Source: Denitrobaculum sp965232285 (GTDB lineage: Bacteria > Pseudomonadota > Alphaproteobacteria > Kiloniellales > Kiloniellaceae). From it: a DNA stretch of 64,000 nt. Made by a program: the position numbers and the translations under genes. The stretch spans positions 2,480,001-2,544,000 of the forward strand of contig CBDDPL010000004.1 of NCBI GenBank assembly GCA_965232285.1, in the 5' to 3' direction. The notes below the pieces were generated by a model. The model did no database searches. It saw only the letters and a list, made by a program, of their open reading frames with translations, and had not been told where the DNA came from. Below, piece by piece: positions 24,634-33,475 of the stretch (the stretch's first letter is position 1; each line of letters begins with the position of its first letter).

Positions 24634-25091
24634 CGTTCCATTTCGATGAAGGGAATGCGCTGTCCGCGCTTTTCGTGGGATTTCACACGGACGCGACGAA
24701 ACCCAAAGTTCGAATAGAACCCCTCGGCATTCAGGGTCGCATCCAATCGCCGAAGACGGCGCCCTTGAGCGCGCGCGTCATCGCTGCAGGCATTGAAGAG
24801 AAGGCCGCCGATACCGCCGCCCTGACTAGCCGGTTCGACGAACAGCGCCATGAGCTCATCTTCCCGCCAGGAGGCAAAGCCGACAACACGCCCGGCCTCT
24901 CCCACCGCGACCCAGAACTTTTCGCCTTCTTCCTCGGCAGCCGTAAGATAACCCGCCGGCGTCCGGCCGTGCAGCCAGGCTTCGACAATCGCCGCATCCA
25001 AATGCGCGCCACAGACCTGTGTTATCGCACGGGAATGCAGCGCGTGCATATCGGCGACATCACTCTTCTTCATCCGACGGATTTCGATCAC
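24630..25091 (-). CDS. GNAT-family N-acetyltransferase
   Basis: A 153-residue protein starting at GTG 25091 (MIEIRRMKKSDVADMHALHS). The GNAT core is clear: VGFASWREDELMALFVEPAS, then QGGGIGGLLFNACSDDARAQ (acetyl-CoA pyrophosphate loop QGGGIG) and ATLNAEGFYSNFGFRRV with the typical NaxxFYxxxGF end. The acceptor substrate is unknown. Its stop lies at the edge of repeat copy B. Confidence 0.85.
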   Translation of the reverse strand: MIEIRRMKKSDVADMHALHSRAITQVCGAHLDAAIVEAWLHGRTPAGYLTAAEEEGEKFWVAVGEAGRVVGFASWREDELMALFVEPASQGGGIGGLLFNACSDDARAQGRRLRRLDATLNAEGFYSNFGFRRVRVKSHEKRGQRIPFIEMER

Positions 25092-25281
25092 CTTGCGCTC
25101 TTTCCCTAGGCTTCACGGGTGGATCGGCGTCGCAACCGGTGCTATCCGCAGTTTGTGAGGCCGCGATCTTCGTGATCGCCAGGTCAAACAGCCGGTCTTT
25201 ATCGCCACAGTCTGTTTAATCCTGGTGACGTGGTCTTTTTAAAGGTGAGTCATTTCTACGCGCAAACCACGCGCATGGCCA

Positions 25282-25611
25282 TCACAGCAACACCAGGTGC
25301 CGCACCCACTTCAAGCCGAAGTAACCGAGCAGCGCACCACCGAGCGTCAGGGCGGCCAGATAGATCAGAGGCATGGCCTGCAGGATTCCGATCCCCGCTC
25401 CCACGACAACACCCGCCGCTATGTTGCGCCGCTCCGCGCCTTTGCGAAAACGCTTATCGAATTCGGGCAGAGCGATCATGCCCACAAAAGCGCCGAACAG
25501 AGCCATGGCCAGAAGGAAACGATATTCACTCGTCCAGAAGATCGCGCCGTTGACCAAAAAGACAGCGGCGGCGATGGCGACGATCAGAACGGCTTTCAGG
25601 AAGGCTTGCAT
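25282..25611 (-). CDS. Small integral membrane protein, 109 aa
   Basis: Starts MQAFLKAVLIVAIAAAVFLV and has about four hydrophobic spans: residues 4-20, 30-48, 65-85 and 88-105. A short basic loop FDKRFRKGAERRNIAAG separates the halves. I recognise no family. The frame continues upstream, but that part consists of low-quality Arg/Pro/Gly-rich sequence over the tandem 18-bp repeat, so the ATG at 25611 is preferred. Confidence 0.55.
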   Translation of the reverse strand: MQAFLKAVLIVAIAAAVFLVNGAIFWTSEYRFLLAMALFGAFVGMIALPEFDKRFRKGAERRNIAAGVVVGAGIGILQAMPLIYLAALTLGGALLGYFGLKWVRHLVLL

Positions 25612-25612
25612 C

Positions 25613-25648
25613 GCAGTCTCAGGACCTGGGGCAGTCTCAGGACCTGGG
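25613..25648 (+). repeat. Perfect tandem duplication of an 18-bp unit
   Basis: GCAGTCTCAGGACCTGGG occurs twice head to tail, just upstream of the start codon of the small membrane protein. It places two copies of CCCAGGTCCTGAGACTGC in the leader. Confidence 0.8.
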
Positions 25649-26101
25649 ATAGATGCCCCGGACCGGATGCATCCGGACAGCTTCATACGCGCGGTACCAG
25701 GGACCGACCGCCTTTCGGTCACGCGCCGACCGGCAGAACATCGGCACACTGCGGCGCAAGACCGGGGCCGTCACAGCGAAGAACAGCGATGTGGAATCAA
25801 AAGTAGAATTGGCGCCGGATCGGACAGCAGAACGAACGGCAAATTTGAAGAGCAGAAGAGTGACGGCCTGAGAGAAACAGCCCGGAGACTGCAAAGCAGC
25901 CCGCAAGGCCTGTCGGATGTTCAGCTTCGTGGTCGAGCCGCCACCGGCGCGACGCCACCGCGGGATCATCTCCCGCGCGCCGCACGCTTTAACCTTGGAA
26001 GCCGTCTTCGCCGTCTTGCAGGTGAACCGGTGTCCAAAGGCCCGGCTCGTCTCAGATGAAACCGCAGTTTGAAACGGCTTCACGCGCAAGTCTTTGCCTC
26101 T
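25649..26101. other. Gene-poor region
   Basis: About 450 bases in which open frames on both strands exist but show Arg/Ser/Pro-rich, non-protein-like products and no ribosome sites. No RNA gene, terminator or mobile element is recognised. Confidence 0.5.
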
Positions 26102-26416
26102 TTAGGCTTCCGGATCGCTCTTCAGAGCAACGCTGTCCATATCGCGCCAGCCTTCACCGGCGGCGACCAGACAGCTCTTGCCGTCGGGGGTCGACATGAT
26201 AATGGTCCAGGTGTTGCCGTCGCCAGTGCTCAGCACCTCGACAAGACCGCCCTTGCTGGTCAGACCAACCGCCACCGGGGCTTCGCTGTATTTCTTGGCC
26301 AGGGTCGCCAGGATCTTGTCCCGACTGTCACACTGCGACTGCGCCAGGGCCGGCGTCGCAGCCATCGTTGCAGCGACGGCGAGGCTCATACCGAGAGTTA
26401 CGGACTTCCACATCAC
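26102..26416 (-). CDS. Small secreted protein, paralog of 51946-52263
   Basis: A 104-residue exported protein: signal peptide about 1-25 (ending ATPALAQ), then a compact domain with CDSRDKILATLAKKYSEAPV, GGLVEVLSTGDGNTWTIIMS and KSCLVAAGEGWRDM. Two cysteines probably form a disulphide. The gene at 51946-52263 encodes the same protein plan with closely matching sequence. I know such short proteins as uncharacterised alphaproteobacterial exported proteins; their role is unknown. Single gene. Confidence 0.75.
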   Translation of the reverse strand: MMWKSVTLGMSLAVAATMAATPALAQSQCDSRDKILATLAKKYSEAPVAVGLTSKGGLVEVLSTGDGNTWTIIMSTPDGKSCLVAAGEGWRDMDSVALKSDPEA

Positions 26417-26763
26417 GCGCTCCTTTCCGCGCCGGAAAAACAGAGGGATTTCTTGTCGGCACGTGAAATTACGGTGACAGAAGTTAGTAAACTTAAAGGA
26501 AAGAAGGGGTTAATCAGCAGTTAACAGGGAATAAATGTAACAATTCGAATTTCGCTGTATTTCAGCGTTTTTCTTACGCGCGCCACTCTTAAAAAGCCGG
26601 CTCGGTTGGTTATAGATACTTTGCTGTCAGCAGGTTATATCAATTTGGTGAATAGGGCGGCAGGGCGATAACCGCTTTTGGTGTAACGGATGTTCCCGGG
26701 CAGGAATCTTCAGGGCGGCAGATCAGTCCGACTTTTTCCAGCGCCGAAGCGACAATGCGCCTC
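26417..26763. other. AT-rich spacer before the iron island
   Basis: About 350 bases, clearly AT-richer than the flanks, with no frame worth calling and no clear hairpin. It separates the small secreted-protein gene from the end of the FhuF-type gene and forms the left edge of the siderophore region. Confidence 0.5.
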
Positions 26764-27432
26764 TCAAAGTTCGTGGGACTTCGGGCAGTCTGAACAGACA
26801 GCAATGCCACTCAATCGGTCCCGCAAGCAGCAGGTGCGTCGATGCCAGCCTGGCCGCCGGCTGGGCGCCTGCAGCCAGCTTCGCAATGGTCGCACTACCT
26901 GCTCGCAACCCGCAGTCTGCTGGAGTTGATCGAGCGTCCAGTCGAAACAGGCTCGGGCGTTGCTCCAGAAGACCCGTTCCGACATGCCGGCCTGCTCGGA
27001 CCAGGCGGATATGAGCGGCGCCAGATGCTGTTCACGCAATGCAAAAAAGCGATCCGCTTCGCAGACATCGTCGCGAAACTGCTGCCCATCACCTTTCAGC
27101 AGGAAAGCAGACGGCACGCCGTCTCCGGTCAGCACGAGCCTCAGATCCGCGAGCATGAGGGGCAGGTCCTGCCGATACAGGAGGTTCGCAGCGAGCACGG
27201 GCGGCAGCAAACGCAGAAAATAGTATTGCGACCAGTGGGAGAACACAGCCTGCGGGCAGTCTTCCCAATCCACCGGCCGAAACCTCCGCAGCAGCGTCGC
27301 CATCGTCTGGGGTTTGAGCAGATCGGCGGCTGTAACACTGCTTCTGGTCTCGGGCTGCGCCAGACACAGGCTGGAGAGATAGGGCGCCAGCGGCCCCTGC
27401 ATCAGGGGCTGTAAGACCGGTACGACAGGCAT
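26764..27432 (-). CDS. fhuF: FhuF-type siderophore-iron reductase
   Basis: A 222-residue protein whose end carries the FhuF iron-sulphur signature Cys-Cys-x10-Cys-x2-Cys (RTCCLRDRLSGIAVCSDCP). FhuF proteins hold a 2Fe-2S cluster and reduce ferric siderophores in the cytoplasm to release iron. The start at 27432 (MPVVPVLQPLMQG) lies ten bases after the stop of the ABC gene, and the frame further upstream overlaps that gene. The body (RFRPVDWEDCPQAVFSHWSQYY, LLPPVLAANLLYR, FLLKGDG) matches the family. It is probably co-transcribed with the PvdE-like ABC gene and the TonB receptor upstream. Confidence 0.88.
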   Translation of the reverse strand: MPVVPVLQPLMQGPLAPYLSSLCLAQPETRSSVTAADLLKPQTMATLLRRFRPVDWEDCPQAVFSHWSQYYFLRLLPPVLAANLLYRQDLPLMLADLRLVLTGDGVPSAFLLKGDGQQFRDDVCEADRFFALREQHLAPLISAWSEQAGMSERVFWSNARACFDWTLDQLQQTAGCEQVVRPLRSWLQAPSRRPGWHRRTCCLRDRLSGIAVCSDCPKSHEL

Positions 27433-27442
27433 CAAACGCGTC

Positions 27443-29098
27443 TCAACGCCCCTGTTCCATTGCCGCAGCAAGTCCGACGCGGGTGGCGTTCCGCAGTTCG
27501 GTGAGACGGCCGCCATCCATCTTGAGAATTCGGTCGGCGACATCGAAATAGCGGTCATCATGAGTAACCGCGATGATCGCCTTACCCTCGGCCCGCAGTT
27601 CCGGCAACAGCCTGTGGTAAAAGAATGCGCGAAATTGCGGATCCTGGTCCGCAGCCCATTCGTCAAGCACCAGAAAGTCCCGCCGTTCGGCAATGGCCAG
27701 CAGCAACGCCAGGCGCTTTCGCTGCCCATGTGAAAACTTCACCTGCTCCAGCCGGCCGTTCCGCTGTCCCACCTTCCCGGCCATCTCGAAGCGTTTCAGC
27801 CACCGGTCCACTTCTTCAGCGGCCACATCCGCGCCCCTGCCCGTCAGCAGTCTGTTGAACAGATGAAAATCCGTAAATACCGCCGAGAACAGATGCCGGT
27901 AGGCCCGCCGGCTGCCCTCGGCCAGCACAACCCCGTCGATCTCGATCGACCCGTCAGAAGGCGGATAGAGCCCGACCAGCAGACGCGCCAACGTTGACTT
28001 GCCGCTTCCGTTACCGCCGACAAGAAACAGAATTTCGCCACGCCGGCACCGCAGATCGAGTGGACCAACGGTAAAGCCTGCCCCGGCGGGTTCGGCCCCG
28101 TAGTGATAGACCACGTCACGCAAGGCAATCTCTCGGCAGTTCTGAAAGGGTTTTGCGACGGTCTCGAAGGTTTCAGAGAAAGGCGCAAGGTCGAGTGACT
28201 CGATTTTGCGCAGCGAAACCTGGGCCGTGACAAGCGCGGCACTTCCCGCCATGGCGCCGATGAGAGGGGCGCGCAAAAACAGGATCGTCAAGGCGAAGGT
28301 CGCCGCCGTACCAAGGTCCGCCGCTCCCAGGCCCAAAGCCAGGTAAAAGATCACCCCGATCAGGCCCAGTACGAGACTGTTGGTGACGTTGTAGAGAAGC
28401 GCGTTAAAACCGTCCGCCCAAAGCACATTCCGCTTATAGGAACGCGCATTGGGATCGAACTCCTCGTCGTAGAAGGACCGTGCCCGGTACCTGTTGAGCG
28501 CCAGTTCCTTCCGCCCTTCGATGATGGAGAGGTAGTCACCGTGCAGTGAATCATCGTCCGCACGCAGATGCTCCATATAGTGATCTATGCGCCCCACTAT
28601 CAGCCATCCGGCGATGGCCAACAATATCAGCCAGCATGCGCTCGTCAGAAACAGCGGGAAGGAAAGAAGAAGCAGATATCCGAAGGCCGCGATGCAGAGC
28701 AAAATGCCGAAGAGAACCTCCGGCAGATGCACGAAGGCGATCGTGATGTTCCGGATATCGCTGTCCAGCATCGCGATCAGCCTCGCGGTGCCAACAGTTT
28801 CGAGTTGCTGGATATCCGTATCCAACACCCGTTTAACCAGCTTTCTGCGCAGGCGATAGACGAAACGATGGCCAACGGCATGCAACGCGATCCGAGCCAC
28901 GGTCGAGGCCAGGAAGGAGAAGACCAGAAAGCCCGCGAAGTTTACCAGAAGACCCGAGAGGTCGCCTCCGGTCGCCTCGATCATGCGGTTGACGAGCGTG
29001 AGCGCCGCGACGCCCGAAACCGCGCCGAGAAAACTGAGTGCAATAACGCCCGCGACAGACCACTTCGCGTCTGCAAGAAAAAAACCCAGGAGTTTCAC
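27443..29098 (-). CDS. PvdE/SyrD-like cyclic-peptide-type ABC transporter (fused permease-ATPase)
   Basis: A 551-residue half-transporter. Six membrane spans lie in residues about 10-310 (e.g. WSVAGVIALSFLGAVSGVAA, LPEVLFGILLCIAAFGYLLL). The ATPase follows: Walker A GGNGSGKST near 364, signature FSHGQRKRLALLLAIA (the S-H-GQ variant typical of PvdE/SyrD/YojI relatives, not LSGGQ), Walker B FLVLDEWAADQ, and the H-loop AVTHDD. In pseudomonads PvdE moves pyoverdine precursors to the periplasm; here no peptide synthetase is near, so its substrate may be an imported or remotely made siderophore. Gene order receptor - ABC - fhuF. Confidence 0.85.
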   Translation of the reverse strand: MKLLGFFLADAKWSVAGVIALSFLGAVSGVAALTLVNRMIEATGGDLSGLLVNFAGFLVFSFLASTVARIALHAVGHRFVYRLRRKLVKRVLDTDIQQLETVGTARLIAMLDSDIRNITIAFVHLPEVLFGILLCIAAFGYLLLLSFPLFLTSACWLILLAIAGWLIVGRIDHYMEHLRADDDSLHGDYLSIIEGRKELALNRYRARSFYDEEFDPNARSYKRNVLWADGFNALLYNVTNSLVLGLIGVIFYLALGLGAADLGTAATFALTILFLRAPLIGAMAGSAALVTAQVSLRKIESLDLAPFSETFETVAKPFQNCREIALRDVVYHYGAEPAGAGFTVGPLDLRCRRGEILFLVGGNGSGKSTLARLLVGLYPPSDGSIEIDGVVLAEGSRRAYRHLFSAVFTDFHLFNRLLTGRGADVAAEEVDRWLKRFEMAGKVGQRNGRLEQVKFSHGQRKRLALLLAIAERRDFLVLDEWAADQDPQFRAFFYHRLLPELRAEGKAIIAVTHDDRYFDVADRILKMDGGRLTELRNATRVGLAAAMEQGR

Positions 29099-29222
29099 TG
29101 CCGCCCCACCTCGTCTCTTTGAGCGGTATCAAGATCACCGAGTTTGTCGAAATCCGGCTACGGTGTTTCGGGCGCCGCCTCAGCGTTTCGCTTTTTGGAT
29201 GTTCGCGGCGACGCCCGTCGGC

Positions 29223-31364
29223 TCACCAGTTCACTCGCAATGCCGCTTTGATCTCGCGCCCGGAACCATAGGAGCAAACCAGCTCCGTCTGGCAGGCCGT
29301 CACGTAACGCCGGTCGGCGACGTTCGTCACCGCAAGGTCCAATGCCAACCCGTCAAGGAACGCATAGCTGCCGTAGAGATCGAAGATCGTCGAACTGGGA
29401 ACTTTCAACGTGTTGGTGTTATTGGCATAGCTCTCGCCACGATGCCGCACGCCGGCACCAATCGACAGACCATCCAGCTCGCCCGAGAAGTCGTAATTAG
29501 CCCTTAAGGAAGCTTCATGCTCTGGAATCAACGTCGGGGTATTGCCGATGATCGCCGCGGTCTGATCGTCGCGAACCTCCGCATCGATGATTGTTGCCGA
29601 ACCCACGACACTCAACCCGTTTCCGAAATCGTAACCGCCCTCGAACTCGAAGCCGCGCGAGCGTACCTCACCGATCTGCGTGAAGATCGGAAAGACGCCG
29701 CTTCGGACGTTTTCCCGGTCGATCTGGAAGGCAGCCGCCGCCACATAGAAGTTCTCGCCCTCAGGCGCCCACTTCACACCAACCTCGTACTGCTCGCCGC
29801 TTTCCGGCTCCGTAACGCCATTCGCCGGCGAAACGATAATCGGGTCGAAGAAGCTCGAGTAGGTCACGTAAGGTGTAATGCCGTTGGCGAATTCATAGGC
29901 CAGCGCGGCGCGATAGGAGGTTTCACTGTCGCTCCGCGAAAAGGCCGCCGCACCATCCTGTTCCGTATCGGCAAAGTCGTGCCGGAGATTGCCGGTCACG
30001 ATCCAGCCATCGCCGAACCGGATCTGGTCCTGGAAATAGAGTCCGACCTGCGACTGCCTGGTCGTTGCGTCTTGAAAGGGCGCGCCGAGAACCGGCTCGC
30101 CAGGGTCGGACGTATTGATGACGCTGTTCGTGCCGAAGCCAAAGGCCTGGGTTTCGTCCAGCCAGTAGTAGCGGGCGTCGAGACCGAACAGAAGGTCGTG
30201 ACTGATCGCACCGGTTTCCACATAGCCGTAGTAACGGATATCCGTTTGCGCCGTGCGCAGCAGTGTGTCGTGCTCGAAGCCGATAATGCTGAGTGTTCCA
30301 ACGTTATCGGTCGGTGTTGCCGAGAAACCGGCATAGCCGGAGGGAAACCAGTAGCGTTCTTCGACACTGGCAACACCGACCCGCCCGATGGCCGTCAGGG
30401 TGAAGTCATTGTCGAACTCATGCTCGCCGATGGCGGTGGCGGAGAACTGCTGTCGGGAATAGTCGTCCCAGTCCGGGTCCGAGAAATTCTCGTCCGTGCC
30501 GATACGGCCGAACTCCGCCGTCGATGCCACCGTGCCGGCGTAGGGCAGAAAGGTGCTGCCGTTGTGCTGTTCATCGGCGATATGGGCGTTCGCGAGAAAG
30601 GTCAGTTCGGTTCCGCCGTCGGTGACGAACTTGAAGGAAGGCGCAAAGGTCCCCCGGGCGCCGTGATTGAAATCATCGTAGGTATCGCCCCCCTTGAAGC
30701 GGCCGACGACGCGATAGGCGGCACCCTCGCCCAGCGGGTCACCATAGTCGAGAGAAATGGACCCGGTCGGCGAGTCCTCCACACCGAGAATGACTTCGCG
30801 GATCCGCTCCCCGGGGCGCTTCGAAACGTAGTTCACGATGCCGCCGGGGTTCGAACCGCCGTAGAGGGCCGACGAGGGGCCGCGCAGCACTTCGACACGC
30901 TCCAGCGCATAGGGATCCGTGTAGAAAGAGCCGAAGGCGAAGGCCAGGTTCTGCGCGTTGTCCAGGAAAATGCCGGTCTGATCTGCCTGAAAACCACGGA
31001 TCCGCAGCCAGTCGTAATCGTTGTCGTCGCCGAAAATATCGGTCGTGACACCCGGCGTGTAGCGCAGGGTTTCGCTCACCCGGTCGGCGTTGAAGCGGCT
31101 CAGATCTTCCCTGTCCAGGATCGACAGGGACTGCGGCACTTCGTTCCAGTAAACCGGTGCTTTCGATCCGGTCACCGTCGGCGGATTGTTGGTATCCGTC
31201 ACGGGGCCGGTGGCATCTTCCTGTTTGCCAAGCACCCTGATCGGGTCGAGGACCGTCGGCTCTTCGGCTTCCTGCGCAACCGCGGCGCCGCCCACCGACA
31301 GGGACAACAGAGTGGACAGGACGACGCGCCTGGACGAAGTTCCCAGTAACAGCGCTCTCAACAT
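29223..31364 (-). CDS. TonB-dependent siderophore receptor (first)
   Basis: A 713-residue outer-membrane protein. Signal peptide to about residue 32 (LSVGGAAVAQ), then the TonB-box-like stretch and the plug: VPQSLSILDREDL, LRYTPGVTTDIFGDD, IRGFQADQTGIFLDN and VEVLRGPSSALYGGSNPGGIVNYVSKRP, a wording typical of ferrichrome/hydroxamate-type (FhuA/FpvA-like) receptors. The C-terminal 22-strand barrel ends with REIKAALRVNW, the terminal aromatic residue being needed for insertion. ATG 31364 has GGGAG upstream. The preceding AraC gene in the same direction probably controls it. The actual siderophore is unknown; hydroxamate type is inference. Confidence 0.9.
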   Translation of the reverse strand: MLRALLLGTSSRRVVLSTLLSLSVGGAAVAQEAEEPTVLDPIRVLGKQEDATGPVTDTNNPPTVTGSKAPVYWNEVPQSLSILDREDLSRFNADRVSETLRYTPGVTTDIFGDDNDYDWLRIRGFQADQTGIFLDNAQNLAFAFGSFYTDPYALERVEVLRGPSSALYGGSNPGGIVNYVSKRPGERIREVILGVEDSPTGSISLDYGDPLGEGAAYRVVGRFKGGDTYDDFNHGARGTFAPSFKFVTDGGTELTFLANAHIADEQHNGSTFLPYAGTVASTAEFGRIGTDENFSDPDWDDYSRQQFSATAIGEHEFDNDFTLTAIGRVGVASVEERYWFPSGYAGFSATPTDNVGTLSIIGFEHDTLLRTAQTDIRYYGYVETGAISHDLLFGLDARYYWLDETQAFGFGTNSVINTSDPGEPVLGAPFQDATTRQSQVGLYFQDQIRFGDGWIVTGNLRHDFADTEQDGAAAFSRSDSETSYRAALAYEFANGITPYVTYSSFFDPIIVSPANGVTEPESGEQYEVGVKWAPEGENFYVAAAAFQIDRENVRSGVFPIFTQIGEVRSRGFEFEGGYDFGNGLSVVGSATIIDAEVRDDQTAAIIGNTPTLIPEHEASLRANYDFSGELDGLSIGAGVRHRGESYANNTNTLKVPSSTIFDLYGSYAFLDGLALDLAVTNVADRRYVTACQTELVCSYGSGREIKAALRVNW

Positions 31365-31466
31365 TGACTTACTCCCCCAAGTCGACACAAACGGCGCGCC
31401 GCGTACCTGCACGCGCCAGTTCTGCCTTTACTAGGTGTCCGGATAGACGCTGTCTTGAAAGATCAC

Positions 31467-32297
31467 TCAGCGATTTGAAGAAACGTATCGCTTCATCCAT
31501 CGGCCCGGCGATACGCCTGTCGCCCGCCTGAAGTAACGGCTGAAGTGCGCCTGATCCGCGAACCCGGTATCCTGCGCGACCTGCGACAGGAGAGCGCCAT
31601 CTCTGAGCAGCCGCTGCGCTTGCTCGATGCGCGTGCCCATGATCCATTGATGCGGCGAGACTCCCGCCAGCTCCTTGAAGTGCCGGCAAAACCGCGAACG
31701 CGACATGCCTGCCACCAGGGCGAGCTGCTCGAGGCTGGGCTGAGAATCCAGGTTCTGCACGACATGCTGCATAACCCTTGCAAGCCATGCCGGCGTATCA
31801 TCGGCCTCGCCTCTGCGCGCGCCGATATGGAATATCTCATGGATGATACCGTGCGCCAGGGACTCACTGTATCCAACCGGTCGCGCCGGCCTGCGGCATT
31901 CGTCCGCAAGCAGGGCGCAGAGATGACGGAGCTCGACGCTGTCGGAGAGAAAAAGAGCCGACTGCAGTTCGACGGATCGTCCCACGATCTGTTGAAGCAG
32001 CGCCTCTTCGATATGAATGTCGATATGTTCCAGATAGCCGGTGGTGCCAATCCGGCCACTCAGAGGCAAACCGGCGGGCACGAAAAACACATTGCAGGCG
32101 GCGCCGCTCTCCTCGCCTTCCGGACTGAGCGTTATCTTCGCGCCGTCAAAAACGACCACGAAGCGGGGATCGGGTGAGATGTACTCGCCAGCCGCGTCCG
32201 GCTTCGCTTCGACCTGCCAGAGGTCAACCGCCATCTGCTCGAACTTCAAGCATTGAACATCGTGAAGGGGAACGATGCTCTTGACGGAAGATTTCAT
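31467..32297 (-). CDS. AraC-family regulator of iron uptake
   Basis: About 276 residues (start ATG 32297, MKSSVKSIVPL, behind AGG; ATG 32315 also possible). The N-terminal part is a cupin-like sensor (RFVVVFDGAKITLSPEGEES..NVFFVPAGLPLSG). The C-terminal double helix-turn-helix spans about 185-276: QPSLEQLALVAGMSRSRFCR, FKELAGVSPHQWIMGTRIEQ, GALLSQVAQDTGFADQAHFS and FRRATGVSPG. It sits between a candidate Fur box and the TonB receptor, as siderophore-responsive regulators often do, and probably activates the receptor when the siderophore is present. Confidence 0.85.
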   Translation of the reverse strand: MKSSVKSIVPLHDVQCLKFEQMAVDLWQVEAKPDAAGEYISPDPRFVVVFDGAKITLSPEGEESGAACNVFFVPAGLPLSGRIGTTGYLEHIDIHIEEALLQQIVGRSVELQSALFLSDSVELRHLCALLADECRRPARPVGYSESLAHGIIHEIFHIGARRGEADDTPAWLARVMQHVVQNLDSQPSLEQLALVAGMSRSRFCRHFKELAGVSPHQWIMGTRIEQAQRLLRDGALLSQVAQDTGFADQAHFSRYFRRATGVSPGRWMKRYVSSNR

Positions 32298-32330
32298 CCG
32301 TGGCCTAAATCGCATCCCACGATCCGATAT

Positions 32331-32354
32331 TGAGAATAAGAATGATTCGCATTA
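32331..32354. promoter_or_regulatory. Candidate Fur box in divergent promoter region
   Basis: TGAGAATAAGAATGATTCGC followed by ATTA resembles the Fur 6-1-6 consensus (GATAAT repeats). It lies between the divergent AraC gene and the FhuD-like gene, where it could shut off both in iron-replete cells. A similar sequence is found at 45353-45380. Confidence 0.55.
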
Positions 32355-32485
32355 ACGTTTGTGGCTAGAATAAGAATAGAGCGCCGGCTGTCAACAAAAC
32401 TGAGCTTTACACCGGCGAAAACAGGCTTGGTTAGCTGGTTTTTTTCCCTTATCTGGAATCCGGTCGGTTATCTCGGGGACCCGGA

Positions 32486-33475
32486 ATGCGCCTTCATAGG
32501 CTTACGAGCGTGATCAGCCCCCTGGTTGCCGCCCTGCTCCTCATCTCATCGCCCGCCGCTGCCGAGACGTCGAAGATTGAGCATCGTTGGGGTCAAACCT
32601 CGGTTCCCGAAAACCCTGAGAGGATCGTGAGTCTGTCCTACAGCGGCGTCGACACCCTGCTCGCGCTGGGATTACGGCCCCTCGCCTACCGGGCCTGGTA
32701 CGGCGGTAACGAAAAGGGTCTCTGGCCCTGGGCGGCAGCCAGGATGCCCGAAGACCTGGATGCGACGGTTTTACGAGGAGAGATCGACGCAGAATCCGTC
32801 GCCCGGCTGCAACCCGATTTCGTCGAGGCGATCTACTCCGGCCTGACCCGCGCGCAATACCGGGCACTGTCGCGTGTCGCCCCGGTTCTGCCAGCCCCCG
32901 AAGGGAAAGGCGATTTCGGCAGCACCTGGGAGGATATGCTGATCGGGGTCGGCCGGGCGACCGGCCGCCTCCCGCAGGCCCAGGAGATGATCGCGAAGAT
33001 GGAAGCCGACATCGCCGCTGTCCGCGCGGCGCATCCCGAGTGGCAGGGAAAGACGGCGATCGTCGGACTGCCGGATACCCCCCTTGTCTTCAGCGAGATC
33101 GACCCGCGCATGGACCTGATGAAGCGGCTTGGTTTTCGTCTGCCCGAGGCGGCCCGTGGGCTTGCTCTGGGGGGATTCTTTTTCAAACTGGACCCTGAGT
33201 TAACGGCACCGATCGATGCGGACGTGGTCCTCTGGCTCGATCTGGGCGGTGGTGTGGGCCGGCTGTACGCGCATCCGCTCCGCCATACGTTGCGTGCCGT
33301 GCGCGAGGGCCGCGAGGTCATCGTGGGTCCTGAGCTCTCCGCGGCCCTGAGCTACGCCAGTCCTCTCAGCCTGCCCTACGCCCTTGAGCGGCTGGTCCCG
33401 ATGCTCGAGACCGCCCTCGACGGCAATCCCGACACACGCGTCCCAAAGGCGGCAGGGACCGGTCCGCTGCAATGA
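32486..33475 (+). CDS. Iron-siderophore ABC importer, periplasmic binding protein (FhuD/FepB-like)
   Basis: A 329-residue exported protein: signal peptide 1-26 (LLLISSPAAAE), then the TroA-like fold with WGQTSVPENPERIVSLSYSG, DTLLALGLRPLAYRAWY, GEIDAESVARLQPDFVEAIY and a long backbone helix between lobes. It delivers ferric siderophore from the TonB receptor to the FecCD-type permeases coded next; the stop overlaps the next start by four bases (ATGA at 33472). The ligand is not predictable from sequence. Confidence 0.88.
   Translation: MRLHRLTSVISPLVAALLLISSPAAAETSKIEHRWGQTSVPENPERIVSLSYSGVDTLLALGLRPLAYRAWYGGNEKGLWPWAAARMPEDLDATVLRGEIDAESVARLQPDFVEAIYSGLTRAQYRALSRVAPVLPAPEGKGDFGSTWEDMLIGVGRATGRLPQAQEMIAKMEADIAAVRAAHPEWQGKTAIVGLPDTPLVFSEIDPRMDLMKRLGFRLPEAARGLALGGFFFKLDPELTAPIDADVVLWLDLGGGVGRLYAHPLRHTLRAVREGREVIVGPELSAALSYASPLSLPYALERLVPMLETALDGNPDTRVPKAAGTGPLQ

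Noticed and set aside
25637..26089. A 150-codon minus-strand frame
   Set aside because: The composition is Arg/Ser/Ala-rich and irregular, it has no ribosome site, and it lies across a region without coding character on either strand.
29517..31349. A 610-codon open frame on the plus strand opposite the first TonB receptor gene
   Set aside because: Its product is Arg/Gly/Val-rich without any family motif, while the minus strand encodes a complete receptor. It is the antisense shadow of a high-GC gene. The same holds for the long plus-strand frames opposite the second and third receptors.
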